Below, piece after piece: positions 32,773-41,574 of a stretch of DNA of 64,000 nt (positions within the stretch are counted from its first letter, which is position 1; the number at the start of each line of letters is the position of its first letter). The position numbers and the translations under genes are program-made. The DNA lies in the NCBI RefSeq assembly GCF_900102915.1, contig NZ_FNGG01000008.1, positions 1 through 64,000 of the forward strand, given 5' to 3'. A model generated the notes under the pieces. The model saw only the letters and a program-made list of their open reading frames with translations, was not told where the DNA came from and searched no databases. This DNA comes from Salinimicrobium catena. Lineage in GTDB: Bacteria; Bacteroidota; Bacteroidia; Flavobacteriales; Flavobacteriaceae.

Positions 32773-33732
32773 TTGAAGTTCAACGGATTCATAGCCGCAC
32801 TGCTATTTTCGATCCTCCTGGCGTGGTTACTGCCACAGGGCCCTGAAACTTTGCCCTTAAGAACCATTACCGATATTGGCATTGGGTTCATTTTCCTTTT
32901 CTACGGACTAAAACTCTCACCTTCAGAATTTAAAATAGGACTTTACAATTATAAGGTACATATCCTAATCCAACTGAGCACCTTTCTGCTTTTTCCACTG
33001 CTGGTTTTTGGTTTTATTCCGTTTTTCGAAGGCGGAACAGGTTCAGACCTGTGGCTGGCCCTGTTCTTCCTGGCAGCATTACCCTCAACGGTCAGCTCTT
33101 CTATCGTCATGATCTCGTTAGCCAAGGGCAATATACCCACAGCCATCTTCAATGCCAGCCTTTCAGGATTGATCGGGGTAGTGATCACCCCGCTTTGGAT
33201 GAGCATCTTCATGAAGGGATCGGCGGCCTTTGAATTTTCAAGCGTTTTTCAGAAGCTTTTTCTGCAGGTGATCTTGCCTCTTATTATTGGACTGCTCCTT
33301 CAGAGGAAATTCGGAAAAACCGCCCGAAAAAACAGCAGAAAGATCAGCTTTTTTGATAAGTCGGTGATCGTGCTGATCGTGTATTCCAGTTTCAGCACTG
33401 CCTTCAGCAGCCGTCTGTTCTCCACCCTGGCCATTACCGATCTTTTAAAACTGCTAGGGCTGGTCATCGCTCTCCTCTTCATTGTTTACTTCGGAATTGG
33501 ACAGATCTCCAAGGGGATAAAGTTAAATACCGAAGATCACATTACTGCGAAATTCGCCGGAACCAAGAAATCGCTGGTGCACGGATCGGTAATGGTAAAG
33601 ATCATTTTTGGGAACAGTGCCGCAAATGCCATTTACCTGTTGCCTATAATGCTGTACCATATTCTGCAGCTTTTGGTGATCGCGGTTTTCGCCGAAAGAT
33701 ACCGGCTTAGGGATACGGGAGAGGCAGCTTGA
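32773..33732 (+). CDS. Bile acid:sodium symporter family protein
   Basis: A 319-residue inner-membrane protein of the BASS/SBF-like (PF13593) type, with about nine to ten hydrophobic segments. Conserved points include FFLAALPSTVSSSIVMISLA in the crossed-helix core and IFNASLSGLIGVVITPLWM. Relatives move bile acids, pantothenate or pyruvate with sodium; the substrate here is unknown. The start is a TTG directly after the upstream stop (MKFNGFIAALLF). It is the last gene of the rmuC run and converges on the DUF423 gene with nine bases between stops. Confidence 0.85.
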   Translation: MKFNGFIAALLFSILLAWLLPQGPETLPLRTITDIGIGFIFLFYGLKLSPSEFKIGLYNYKVHILIQLSTFLLFPLLVFGFIPFFEGGTGSDLWLALFFLAALPSTVSSSIVMISLAKGNIPTAIFNASLSGLIGVVITPLWMSIFMKGSAAFEFSSVFQKLFLQVILPLIIGLLLQRKFGKTARKNSRKISFFDKSVIVLIVYSSFSTAFSSRLFSTLAITDLLKLLGLVIALLFIVYFGIGQISKGIKLNTEDHITAKFAGTKKSLVHGSVMVKIIFGNSAANAIYLLPIMLYHILQLLVIAVFAERYRLRDTGEAA

Positions 33733-33741
33733 GATATTTTT

Positions 33742-34140
33742 TTAAAACCTGATATTCTCGGCTATTGCCGAGATATTCACCGTAAAAAGGATCCAACCCA
33801 TCACTAGCAACAGTCCTCCTAGCGGAGTAACAGGCCCTAAAAAGGCCATTTTCCTGCCTCGTGCTGCACTTATTACCAGTCCATAAATACTGAAGGAAAA
33901 GAAAAATACGCCCAGAATGAGGAACCATCCCATCAGGTTTTGGGAAAATCCCGAAAAGGGAAAGATCACTCCAACCAGGATCAGCAACAGAGCATGGTAC
34001 ATCTGATATTTAACTCCGGTTTCAAAACTCTTCAGCTGCTCCGCATTTAAAATCTTTTTAAGTCCATGTGCCCCAAAGGCACCAAAGATCACGGCAAGGG
34101 CACCATAAACACCTCCCACTATTAAAACAAATTCTTTCAT
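33742..34140 (-). CDS. DUF423 membrane protein
   Basis: A small inner-membrane protein of about 132 residues with four hydrophobic segments. The family pattern is GALAVIFGAFGAHGLKKIL near the N-terminus, followed by FETGVKYQMYHALLLIL and, near the C-terminus, PLGGLLLVMGWILF. The function of DUF423 is unknown. The frame extends upstream to 34179, but MKEFVLIVGGVYG is the natural start and leaves room for the carB terminator. It is transcribed alone. Confidence 0.88.
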   Translation of the reverse strand: MKEFVLIVGGVYGALAVIFGAFGAHGLKKILNAEQLKSFETGVKYQMYHALLLILVGVIFPFSGFSQNLMGWFLILGVFFFSFSIYGLVISAARGRKMAFLGPVTPLGGLLLVMGWILFTVNISAIAENIRF

Positions 34141-34159
34141 TCTTTTCCCAATTGATTCA

Positions 34160-34200
34160 TATAAAAATAAGAATGCCACCCGAAAAAGGTGGCATTTCTT
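34160..34200 (-). terminator. Terminator downstream of carB
   Basis: GAATGCCACC and GGTGGCATTC form a perfect 10-bp stem with a short loop, followed on the minus strand by a T-rich tract. It lies 16 bp after the carB stop and just upstream of the DUF423 gene. Confidence 0.88.
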
Positions 34201-34215
34201 TTCTATAGTTTAAAA

Positions 34216-37068
34216 TTACTTACTCAGGTACATTTTTCTCCTGGAGTATAATTCGTAGAACTCATCATCTTTAAGATCGTCGATGAACAGAATACTTTCT
34301 CCCGTACTCTTCATTTCAGGTCCCAGCTGCTTGTTCACATGCGGAAACTTATTGAAAGAGAACACCGGCTGCTTGATGGCATAACCATCTAGCTTGCTGC
34401 TGTATTCAAAGTCGGTCACCTTATTCTCCCCAAGCATCACTTTGGTAGCATAGTTCACATACGGCTGTCCGTAAGCTTTCGCAATAAAAGGCACTGTTCG
34501 GGAAGCACGCGGATTGGCTTCGATGATATACACCTTATCGTCTTTAATGGCGAACTGGATGTTGATTAAACCTACCGTATTAAGTGCCAGAGCGATCTTT
34601 TTGGTATGATCTTTTATTTGCTGCATCACAAGGTCTCCCAGGTTGAATGGAGGCAGGGTCGCGTTCGAGTCTCCGGAATGAATTCCGCAAGGCTCAATAT
34701 GCTCCATGATCCCGATGATCTGTACATTCTCCCCGTCACAGATGGCATCTGCTTCCGCTTCAATGGCACCGTCAAGATAATGGTCTAGAAGGAGCTTATT
34801 ATTGGGGATCTTTCGCAGAAGATCGATCACGGTATCTTCCAGATCCTTTTTATTGATCACGATCTTCATTCCCTGTCCTCCAAGAACGTAAGAAGGTCTC
34901 ACAAGGATAGGGAAATCCAGTTTATCGGCAAGCGCAAGGGCTTCATCAGCAGTTTCAGCCACCCCGAATTCAGGATAAGGTATGTCGTTTTTCTGAAGCA
35001 ATTCAGAGAAAGAACCACGGTCTTCGGCAAGATCCAGAGACTGATAACTGGTACCCATGATCTTTATTCCGTAGCGATCCAGTTTCTCGGCAAGCTTCAG
35101 AGCGGTTTGTCCACCCAGCTGTACGATCACCCCCTCGGGCTTCTCATGACGAATGATGTCATAGATATGCTCCCAAAATACGGGTTCGAAATATAATTTA
35201 TCAGCCACATCAAAATCGGTAGAAACCGTCTCGGGGTTACAGTTGATCATGATGGTTTCATACCCACATTCCGAAGCAGCTAGCACCCCGTGCACACAGC
35301 AGTAGTCAAACTCGATTCCCTGCCCTATACGGTTTGGTCCTGACCCCAGCACCACGATCTTTTTCTTATCGGAAACTGTACTGTCATTTTCTACATATTT
35401 CTTCCCGTCTTTTGTCTCGATCTCGGCTTCAAAAGTGGAATAATAATAAGGAGTTTCAGCTTTAAATTCGGCCGCACAGGTATCCACCAGCTTGTAGACT
35501 CTGTTTATCCCCAGATCACTGCGTTTATTGTAAACCTGGCTTTCAAGACAACCCACCATAAAAGCGATCTGCCTGTCGGCAAAACCTTTTTGCTTGGCCT
35601 CTAAAAGCAGGTCTTTTGGAAGGGTATCGATCTTATATTTACTGATCTCTATCTCAAGCGCGTGCAGTTCTTCATATTGCTTGAGGAACCACATATCAAT
35701 TTTAGTGATCTCATGGATTCGGTTGAGGGTGATCCCCATTTGTATCGCATCATAGATCACAAAAACACGGTCCCAACTCGGATTCTTCAGCTTTTCGATG
35801 ATCTGGTCGTAGTTAGTGTAACCCTTTCCGTCTGCTCCCAATCCGTTTCTTTTGATCTCGAGAGACTGAGTTGCTTTATGCAAAGCTTCCTGGAACGAGC
35901 GTCCAATTCCCATCACCTCCCCTACAGATTTCATTTGAAGGCCAAGAGTCCTGTCGCTTCCTTCGAACTTATCAAAATTCCAGCGTGGGATCTTCACGAT
36001 CACATAATCCAGCGACGGTTCAAATAAAGCTGAAGTAGATTTGGTGATCTGGTTATCAAGTTCGTCAAGGGTATAACCAATCGCTAGCTTAGCAGCGATC
36101 TTGGCAATAGGATATCCTGTAGCTTTAGAAGCCAGGGCCGAAGACCTAGACACCCTTGGGTTGATCTCCACGGCTATGATATCTTCTTTTTCATCTGGGC
36201 TAACCGCGAACTGCACGTTACATCCACCTGCAAAATCTCCAATGCTCCTCATCATTTTGATCGCCAGGTCACGCATTCTTTGGAAGGTCACGTCACTAAG
36301 GGTCATGGCCGGTGCCACCGTAATGGAATCCCCGGTGTGGATCCCCATAGGATCCATATTCTCAATTGAACAAATGATCACCACATTATCATTTTTGTCC
36401 CTTAATAATTCCAGCTCATATTCTTTCCAGCCTAAAAGAGCCTTATCTATCATTACCTCGTGGATAGGAGAAACTTCCAGTCCATAAGTCAGCATTTCAT
36501 CAAACTGGTCCTCATTATGCACAAAGGAAGCTCCTGAACCTCCTAAGGTAAAGGACGCCCTAATTACCAGCGGGAATCCGAATTCCTGCGCGATCTCTTT
36601 TCCTTCAAGGTAAGAAGTAGCAGTACTGGCCGGTGCTACAGGCACCCCGATCCTGCTCATAAGTTGTTTGAACTTCTCCCTGTCTTCAGTAATATTGATC
36701 GCATCAATGTCAACCCCAATGATCTTCACTCCAAAATCTTCCCAAATGCCTTTTTCATCGGCTTCGATACAGAGGTTCAAAGCGGTTTGTCCACCCATGG
36801 TGGGCAGCACGGCATCTATCTGCGGATGCTCTTTGAGTATCTGGATAATTGATTTTGTGTTCAGCGGTTTCAGGTAAACATGATCGGCCATAGAAGGGTC
36901 GGTCATGATGGTGGCCGGATTGGAATTGATAAGGATGGTCTCGATTCCATCCTCTCTCAACGACCGCAGGGCCTGGGTTCCGGAATAGTCAAATTCACAG
37001 GCCTGTCCTATGATAATTGGACCCGAACCTATGATCAATATGCTTTTAAGTTCTTTATTCTTAGGCAT
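34216..37068 (-). CDS. carB: Carbamoyl-phosphate synthase large subunit (short form)
   Basis: A 950-residue enzyme that makes carbamoyl phosphate from bicarbonate, ammonia (passed from CarA) and two ATP for arginine and pyrimidine synthesis. Both ATP-grasp halves are present: IIGSGPIIIGQACEFDYSGT opens the first and VLGSGPNRIGQGIEFDYCC the second, each with EINPRVSRSSALASKATGYP-type and EANPRASRTVPFIAKAYG-type metal-binding blocks. It is about 120 residues shorter than E. coli CarB and lacks the C-terminal MGS-like allosteric domain, so control by UMP or ornithine is not expected. carA is not adjacent in the window. Confidence 0.95.
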   Translation of the reverse strand: MPKNKELKSILIIGSGPIIIGQACEFDYSGTQALRSLREDGIETILINSNPATIMTDPSMADHVYLKPLNTKSIIQILKEHPQIDAVLPTMGGQTALNLCIEADEKGIWEDFGVKIIGVDIDAINITEDREKFKQLMSRIGVPVAPASTATSYLEGKEIAQEFGFPLVIRASFTLGGSGASFVHNEDQFDEMLTYGLEVSPIHEVMIDKALLGWKEYELELLRDKNDNVVIICSIENMDPMGIHTGDSITVAPAMTLSDVTFQRMRDLAIKMMRSIGDFAGGCNVQFAVSPDEKEDIIAVEINPRVSRSSALASKATGYPIAKIAAKLAIGYTLDELDNQITKSTSALFEPSLDYVIVKIPRWNFDKFEGSDRTLGLQMKSVGEVMGIGRSFQEALHKATQSLEIKRNGLGADGKGYTNYDQIIEKLKNPSWDRVFVIYDAIQMGITLNRIHEITKIDMWFLKQYEELHALEIEISKYKIDTLPKDLLLEAKQKGFADRQIAFMVGCLESQVYNKRSDLGINRVYKLVDTCAAEFKAETPYYYSTFEAEIETKDGKKYVENDSTVSDKKKIVVLGSGPNRIGQGIEFDYCCVHGVLAASECGYETIMINCNPETVSTDFDVADKLYFEPVFWEHIYDIIRHEKPEGVIVQLGGQTALKLAEKLDRYGIKIMGTSYQSLDLAEDRGSFSELLQKNDIPYPEFGVAETADEALALADKLDFPILVRPSYVLGGQGMKIVINKKDLEDTVIDLLRKIPNNKLLLDHYLDGAIEAEADAICDGENVQIIGIMEHIEPCGIHSGDSNATLPPFNLGDLVMQQIKDHTKKIALALNTVGLINIQFAIKDDKVYIIEANPRASRTVPFIAKAYGQPYVNYATKVMLGENKVTDFEYSSKLDGYAIKQPVFSFNKFPHVNKQLGPEMKSTGESILFIDDLKDDEFYELYSRRKMYLSK

Positions 37069-37112
37069 TTATTTTGTTTTGTGGTGTTTGTAAAAGTATG
37101 AAGCTAAAGGGT

Positions 37113-37145
37113 ATAAAAAAAGGCGTTACTAAAAAAAGTAACACC
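37113..37145 (-). terminator. Terminator downstream of rpmH
   Basis: On the minus strand GGTGTTACT and AGTAACGCC form a 9-bp stem with a T loop, followed by TTTTTTTAT. It lies 27 bp after the rpmH stop and separates rpmH from carB. Confidence 0.85.
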
Positions 37146-37172
37146 TTAATATTTTCGAAGACTAATTATCAT

Positions 37173-37331
37173 TTAGTGCTTGTGCCTGTTCTCTGAAGAA
37201 ACCGATAATTTCTTTCTTCCTTTTGCTCTTCTACGAGCAAGCACCTTTCTCCCGTTAACACTTGCCATACGCTCTCTGAAACCGTGCTTATTTTTTCTTT
37301 TCCTCTTTGATGGTTGAAACGTTCTTTTCAT
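37173..37331 (-). CDS. rpmH: 50S ribosomal protein L34
   Basis: A 52-residue gene. Translation on the minus strand gives [20 protein letters not shown], then [20 protein letters not shown] and [12 protein letters not shown]. This is the classic L34 sequence: short, very basic, with the MKRTFQPS start and the RxGRxVLxxRRxKGR core. L34 sits in the 23S rRNA. The gene has its own perfect promoter (37402-37432) and terminator (37113-37145), so it is a stand-alone unit; it is not next to dnaA or rnpA here. Confidence 0.97.
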   Translation of the reverse strand: MKRTFQPSKRKRKNKHGFRERMASVNGRKVLARRRAKGRKKLSVSSENRHKH

Positions 37332-37401
37332 GATAATTATCTTTAATCTTCTTTGAAATCGCTTGTAAAATCGTTCTAAGACCTCTCCTTAAAACTGCGG
37401 G

Positions 37402-37432
37402 CAAATATACAAAGAGTTTTTACTTGCACAAA
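37402..37432 (-). promoter_or_regulatory. Promoter of rpmH
   Basis: On the minus strand TTTG (37429-37432), exactly 19 bases, then TATATTTG (37402-37409). This is a full match to the Bacteroidota promoter, about 70 bp upstream of the rpmH start. Confidence 0.7.
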
Positions 37433-37465
37433 CCCTAATTGCAAATAATTTTCAATTGTTTTTCT

Positions 37466-37473
37466 TACCTTTG
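37466..37473 (+). promoter_or_regulatory. Putative -7 box of the membrane TPR-like gene
   Basis: TACCTTTG matches TAnnTTTG, 22 bp before the ATG at 37496, in the intergenic region shared with the divergent rpmH promoter. Confidence 0.45.
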
Positions 37474-37495
37474 CGCCCTTCAAAACAATCATGAA

Positions 37496-38011
37496 ATGTT
37501 CAATAAAATTTACAAATTAATCATAGCCGGACTCCTTTTTGCCCTCGCGATCTGGCAATTTGTTGAAGGCAACATCGGCAACGGAATTTTTTTGCTGCTC
37601 CTAGTAGGGATCTTCATTTTCCTATACTATAAGAATGAAATGATCCTCATGGCTTTCTTAAGGCTGAGAAAACAGGATTTTGAAGGAGCTAAAAAATGGC
37701 TCGACAAGATAAAAGATCCCGAAAAAGCTTTGGTACAGAAACAACAGGGGTACTACTGGTACCTTCACGGACTAATGGTTTCACAAACAAATATCACCCA
37801 GGCTGAAAAGTTCTTTAAACGCGCGGTAAAATTAGGACTTTCCATGAGCCAGGATCTGGCCATGGCCAAGTTGAACTTAGCGGGTATTGCCCTGACCAAA
37901 CGCAGAAAAAGAGAAGCTCAATTACTACTTCAGGAAGCAAAGAAGCTGGACAAACACAATATGCTGGACGATCAGATCAAAATGATGAAACAGCAAATGA
38001 AAAAGATCTAA
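37496..38011 (+). CDS. Membrane protein with TPR-like C-terminal region
   Basis: About 171 residues. Two hydrophobic helices lie at the N-terminus (KLIIAGLLFALAIWQF and GIFLLLLVGIFIFLYY), followed by a soluble helical part with tetratricopeptide-like pairs. DFEGAKKWLDKIKDPEKALV and ITQAEKFFKRAVKLGLSMSQ are the clearest, and a basic coiled tail (DQIKMMKQQMKKI) ends it. Such anchored helical repeats usually mediate protein contacts; no function is known. The frame extends upstream to 37439, but the ATG at 37496 fits the promoter box and the first helix. A strong terminator follows. Confidence 0.8.
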   Translation: MFNKIYKLIIAGLLFALAIWQFVEGNIGNGIFLLLLVGIFIFLYYKNEMILMAFLRLRKQDFEGAKKWLDKIKDPEKALVQKQQGYYWYLHGLMVSQTNITQAEKFFKRAVKLGLSMSQDLAMAKLNLAGIALTKRRKREAQLLLQEAKKLDKHNMLDDQIKMMKQQMKKI

Positions 38012-38027
38012 AGATTTTAGATCTGAA

Positions 38028-38062
38028 ACAAAAAAGGAGCCCTCAACAGGCTCCTTTTTTGT
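38028..38062. terminator. Bidirectional terminator
   Basis: AAAAAAGGAGCC and GGCTCCTTTTTT pair around CTCAACA. It lies between the membrane TPR-like gene and the convergent lytic transglycosylase gene and can serve both. Confidence 0.9.
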
Positions 38063-38080
38063 TTTAATGTATGCCTCCAC

Positions 38081-39022
38081 TTATTCTGCCGCTGAATCAT
38101 CAACAGGAGAATAATATCCTTTTTCGGGCAACTCGATCAAATATTCCTTGCGGGACTTATTGTTCAAATGCGTTTCGCGCAGCCACGGATTGTGGATCTT
38201 CAGGATCTTATAGTTGATGTCAAAGTCCTGAGCGAATTTGGCAAAATCGGTCACCGCCGTATCTACTTTCACTTTATAGGAAGGCACATCTTTGTAAAGA
38301 TCTTTCTGCCTGAAGTTGAAACCGTATTTTTCCGGATTGCTCATGATCTCCTTTAAAGCCAGAATCCTGAACACATATCTACCTGTCTCTTCTCCCAACA
38401 GCAGATCGTAATATCCATCAACATCCTGCCTTTCCCGTTGCTTGTCCACTCCGTAATTTCCCGCATTATATGCGGCCGCGGCAAGCGTCCAGCTGCCGAA
38501 ACGTTCTTTGGATTTTTTCAGATATTCGGCTGCGACCCGAGTTGATTTCTCGATATTATAACGTTCATCAACATTGTCATTTATTTCCAGCCCGTATTCC
38601 TTTCCGGTAGATTCCATGATCTGCCAAAATCCTCTTGCCCCGGCAGGAGAAACCGCGTTGGTAAGTCCGCTTTCGATAACTGCGAGGTATTTGAAATCAT
38701 CGGGTACTCCGGCTTCAGCCAAAATCGGCTCGATCACCGGAAAATATTTATTCGCTCGTTTCAAAAGAAGAAGGGTGTTCGACTGCCAGTAGGTATTCAC
38801 AAGCAGTTCCCTGTCCATACGCTCGTAAATATCGGGCATTTCAATGGGCACAGGCTCACCTGCAAAATCCAGATCTTCGGGCATTGGCAGCGCGTACACG
38901 TTATAATCATTGATCATCTTCTTCTCCTGGTTCTCATCACTGGGCGCATCCTGCACAGCATTGATCCCTAACACGCAAACTACCACCAGGCTGGCGCCGA
39001 TAAGTATATTCCTCAAATCCAT
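38081..39022 (-). CDS. Lytic transglycosylase (MltD-like SLT domain)
   Basis: About 313 residues. An N-terminal membrane or signal segment (NILIGASLVVVCVLGINAV) precedes an acidic linker and a C-terminal SLT domain. Residues YLAVIESGLTNAVSPAGARG contain the catalytic Glu, followed by FWQIMESTGKEYGL and AAAAYNAGNYGVDKQ. It cleaves peptidoglycan between MurNAc and GlcNAc, forming an anhydro end, and acts in the periplasm. No LysM repeat is present, unlike E. coli MltD. The frame extends to 39061, overlapping the hydrolase gene by 26 bp; MDLRNILIG at 39022 is the likelier start. Confidence 0.88.
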   Translation of the reverse strand: MDLRNILIGASLVVVCVLGINAVQDAPSDENQEKKMINDYNVYALPMPEDLDFAGEPVPIEMPDIYERMDRELLVNTYWQSNTLLLLKRANKYFPVIEPILAEAGVPDDFKYLAVIESGLTNAVSPAGARGFWQIMESTGKEYGLEINDNVDERYNIEKSTRVAAEYLKKSKERFGSWTLAAAAYNAGNYGVDKQRERQDVDGYYDLLLGEETGRYVFRILALKEIMSNPEKYGFNFRQKDLYKDVPSYKVKVDTAVTDFAKFAQDFDINYKILKIHNPWLRETHLNNKSRKEYLIELPEKGYYSPVDDSAAE

Positions 39023-39035
39023 CTTCAATTTTTTA

Positions 39036-39734
39036 TTAGTTTCTAAATTCTTCTTTTCCAATTAACTTTCCTGTTTCTATGATTTCCTCCAGGTGCTCAT
39101 TGAACCACCTGAACCTGTTAATAATCATCACATGGGTGCCGCCGGGGACTGTTATACAGCCCTTAATGTATTTGTATGGAAAGATAAGATCCTTATCTCC
39201 ATGAATATGAACCACGCCGGGCGTAGGCTCTGGTTGATCCCAGCACACCATTCTTTCAATCGCCCAATCCAGATACCGGGTATCTGTAATAGACATGTAT
39301 TTCTTATAAAGCTTGAGGCGTTTTTTCATGAACTCCCCATAAGCGATCGTTTCAAAAGCGTCCAAATGTCCGGCCAGGGAGGTGGGAAGCACCTTAAAAA
39401 GCTTAGTGCACCTTGCCAGGCGCATTCGCCGTGGCAGTTCCTTTTCAGATTTAACACTTGAAATGATGATCACCCTTTTAACCTGCATGAATCGGGCCAT
39501 TTCCTGCACAATCACCCCGCCAAATGAAACTCCTATCAATACAGGTTCTTCATGTTTCACCCTTTCACACATCCGCAGAGAATAATCTTTCAGGCTTTCC
39601 TTTGGCTTCGGAAGCAGCCAGTCAAGCCAGTGTATTTCATATTTTTCTTCCGGAAGTTGGATCCTTTCAAAGATCGTTGGATTGGCTGCCAGACCGGGCA
39701 TGCAATAAACGTGAATAATGGGGGCTTTCTTCAT
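39036..39734 (-). CDS. Alpha/beta hydrolase
   Basis: A 232-residue cytoplasmic alpha/beta hydrolase. The nucleophile elbow is GVSFGGVIVQEM, with Ser in the G-x-S-x-G motif. The acid and His follow at HIHGDKDLIFPYKYI and PGGTHVMIINRF. The first strand, YCMPGLAANPTIFERI, includes the oxyanion region. The family cuts esters, thioesters or amides; the substrate is unknown. The downstream transglycosylase gene starts at or just past its stop, so the two are likely co-transcribed. Confidence 0.85.
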   Translation of the reverse strand: MKKAPIIHVYCMPGLAANPTIFERIQLPEEKYEIHWLDWLLPKPKESLKDYSLRMCERVKHEEPVLIGVSFGGVIVQEMARFMQVKRVIIISSVKSEKELPRRMRLARCTKLFKVLPTSLAGHLDAFETIAYGEFMKKRLKLYKKYMSITDTRYLDWAIERMVCWDQPEPTPGVVHIHGDKDLIFPYKYIKGCITVPGGTHVMIINRFRWFNEHLEEIIETGKLIGKEEFRN

Positions 39735-39920
39735 TTTTTACAGCTCCTTCAGCTGAAAATTCGTACAAAAAGGTTAACTTTATGGTCAAATTTAAAGGAA
39801 ATTCACCGTTTGCGGTAAATTTTAAGATAATTTTTCTCTTCGACGTTTCCGGCTTTTTTAAGAGCTTCGGAAGATTTTATAAAAAAAGCCGATTATTCTG
39901 GCTGATTTTTTGATATGTAC

Positions 39921-39937
39921 TAAGTAACAAATACTTA
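39921..39937 (+). promoter_or_regulatory. Small hairpin before the GNAT-like gene
   Basis: TAAGTA (39921-39926), loop ACAAA, TACTTA (39932-39937), followed by CATCAC and the ATG at 39944. The 3' arm and its flank read ATACTTACATC, the same 11 bases that close the DEAD-box leader hairpin at 11967-11977. Confidence 0.5.
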
Positions 39938-39943
39938 CATCAC

Positions 39944-40243
39944 ATGAAAACTGAATTATCTATCACAGACAATGAGTTCTTACGCCAGTTTGAAAGTGAA
40001 ATTGAAGGAGAGCTAGCAAAGATCGAATATTCTTCCCAGGACCGTAAAATCTTCCTTACCAAATTGGTGATGAGCGACACCCTAAAAGAAAAGGGCTACC
40101 TGGAACCTTTCATTACAAAAGTTCTTGACGAAATAAGGGCAAGAGAAACCAGAGTAATGCCCACCAGCCCGGCGGTCGCAAGATTTATGAGAAAATACCG
40201 CCGCAAGTACAAAGACCTGTTACCGGTGGGAATAAATATCTAA
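39944..40243 (+). CDS. Small GNAT-like protein (YjdJ-type acetyltransferase fold)
   Basis: A 99-residue cytoplasmic protein. Its order of segments fits the minimal GNAT fold of the YjdJ type: an N-terminal beta hairpin (EIEGELAKIEYSSQD), a middle strand (KIFLTKLVMSD), a helix (LEPFITKVLDEIRARE), and the C-terminal VMPTSPAVARFMRKYRRKYK, similar to the VxPxCPxVxxYxxxH end of these proteins. The acetyl-CoA loop (RGxGxA) is not recognisable, so activity is doubtful. It ends tail to tail with mtaB, sharing four bases. Confidence 0.65.
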   Translation: MKTELSITDNEFLRQFESEIEGELAKIEYSSQDRKIFLTKLVMSDTLKEKGYLEPFITKVLDEIRARETRVMPTSPAVARFMRKYRRKYKDLLPVGINI

Positions 40244-41574
40244 GCTAAGGCCGGCTCCTCTATAAATTCGAACCGCACCAGCCCGTCGTCGTCTATCTTT
40301 TGAAGTTCAACCTGGTGAAGGGTATTCACCAACCCGGGATTCCATGGAGTTTTCACTTTTACATAATTCTCAGTAAACCCGTGAATGTAGCCTTCTTTAT
40401 TTTCACCTTCGAACAACACTGTTTTCACAGAGCCTAGTTGGGACTCATAGAAGGCCCTTCTTTTCTTAGCCGAAAGTCCGCGTAACATTTTACTGCGTTT
40501 CTTCCTTACTTTAGCAGGGACCACACCATCCATTTCTGCAGCAATAGTGTTCTCCCTTTCAGAATAGGTGAACACGTGCAGGTAAGAAATCTCCAACTCA
40601 TTCAGGAAGTTATAGGTTTCGAGAAAATGTTCATCTGTCTCGCCGGGAAAACCTACTATCACGTCAACCCCAATGCAGGCATCGGGCATGACCTCTTTAA
40701 TACGGGTTACCCTGTCCACATACAATTCTCTCATGTAACGTCTGCGCATCGCCTTCAAGACTTCATTGCTCCCGCTCTGTAGCGGAATGTGGAAATGAGG
40801 CACAAAAGCCTTGCTGCTCGCTACGAAATCTATGGTCTCATTTTTCAGCAGATTCGGTTCAATAGAAGATATCCTGAGACGTTCAATCCCTTCAACTTTA
40901 TCCAGCGCTTTCACCAGGTCTAGAAAAGTATGCTCGTGCTTTTTGTTCCCGAATTCTCCTTTTCCGTAGTCTCCAATGTTCACCCCAGTTAGCACTATCT
41001 CCTTGATATTCTTTTCCGAGATCTTTTTCGCGTTCTCAAGCACGTTCTCTAGGGTATCGCTCCGGGAAATACCTCGCGCCAATGGAATCGTACAATAAGT
41101 GCACTTATAATCGCAACCATCTTGCACCTTCAGGAATGCACGCGTACGATCGCCAAAAGAATAGGAACCTACGTAAAAATCTGCTTCCTGGATCTCGCAG
41201 GAATGGATCTCTCCAAAATCATTTTTGGTAAGGTCGTTCAGGTAATTAGTGATCTTGAACTTTTCAGTCGCACCCAAAACAAGATCAACCCCGTCAACCG
41301 CAGCCAACTCTTCCGGCTTAAGCTGAGCATAGCATCCCACCGCGATCACAAAAGCGTTCTCATTCACCTTCTGCGCCTGTTTCACAATGGTCTTAAAACG
41401 CTTATCAGCATTATCGGTTACCGAGCAGGTATTGATGACGTATATATCTGCAGCTTCGGAAAAATCCACCCTTTGAAAACCTTCATCCTTGAAACTTCTC
41501 GCGATGGTCGAAGTTTCTGAAAAATTCAGTTTACAGCCAAGGGTATAAAATGCTACTTTTTTAGGGTTTTCCAT
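40240..41574 (-). CDS. mtaB: tRNA (N6-L-threonylcarbamoyladenosine-37-C2)-methylthiotransferase
   Basis: A 444-residue radical-SAM enzyme that adds a methylthio group to t6A37 in tRNAs reading ANN codons. The N-terminal UPF0004 domain holds three cluster cysteines in TLGCKLNFSETSTIA, INTCSVTDNADKR and VGCYAQLKPEEL. The radical-SAM cluster is DGCDYKCTYCTIPLARG. A short C-terminal TRAM-like domain follows. The MtaB identity, rather than MiaB or RimO, rests on the KLN start block and the NTCSVT...KRFK pattern. It is transcribed alone. Confidence 0.93.
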   Translation of the reverse strand: MENPKKVAFYTLGCKLNFSETSTIARSFKDEGFQRVDFSEAADIYVINTCSVTDNADKRFKTIVKQAQKVNENAFVIAVGCYAQLKPEELAAVDGVDLVLGATEKFKITNYLNDLTKNDFGEIHSCEIQEADFYVGSYSFGDRTRAFLKVQDGCDYKCTYCTIPLARGISRSDTLENVLENAKKISEKNIKEIVLTGVNIGDYGKGEFGNKKHEHTFLDLVKALDKVEGIERLRISSIEPNLLKNETIDFVASSKAFVPHFHIPLQSGSNEVLKAMRRRYMRELYVDRVTRIKEVMPDACIGVDVIVGFPGETDEHFLETYNFLNELEISYLHVFTYSERENTIAAEMDGVVPAKVRKKRSKMLRGLSAKKRRAFYESQLGSVKTVLFEGENKEGYIHGFTENYVKVKTPWNPGLVNTLHQVELQKIDDDGLVRFEFIEEPALA

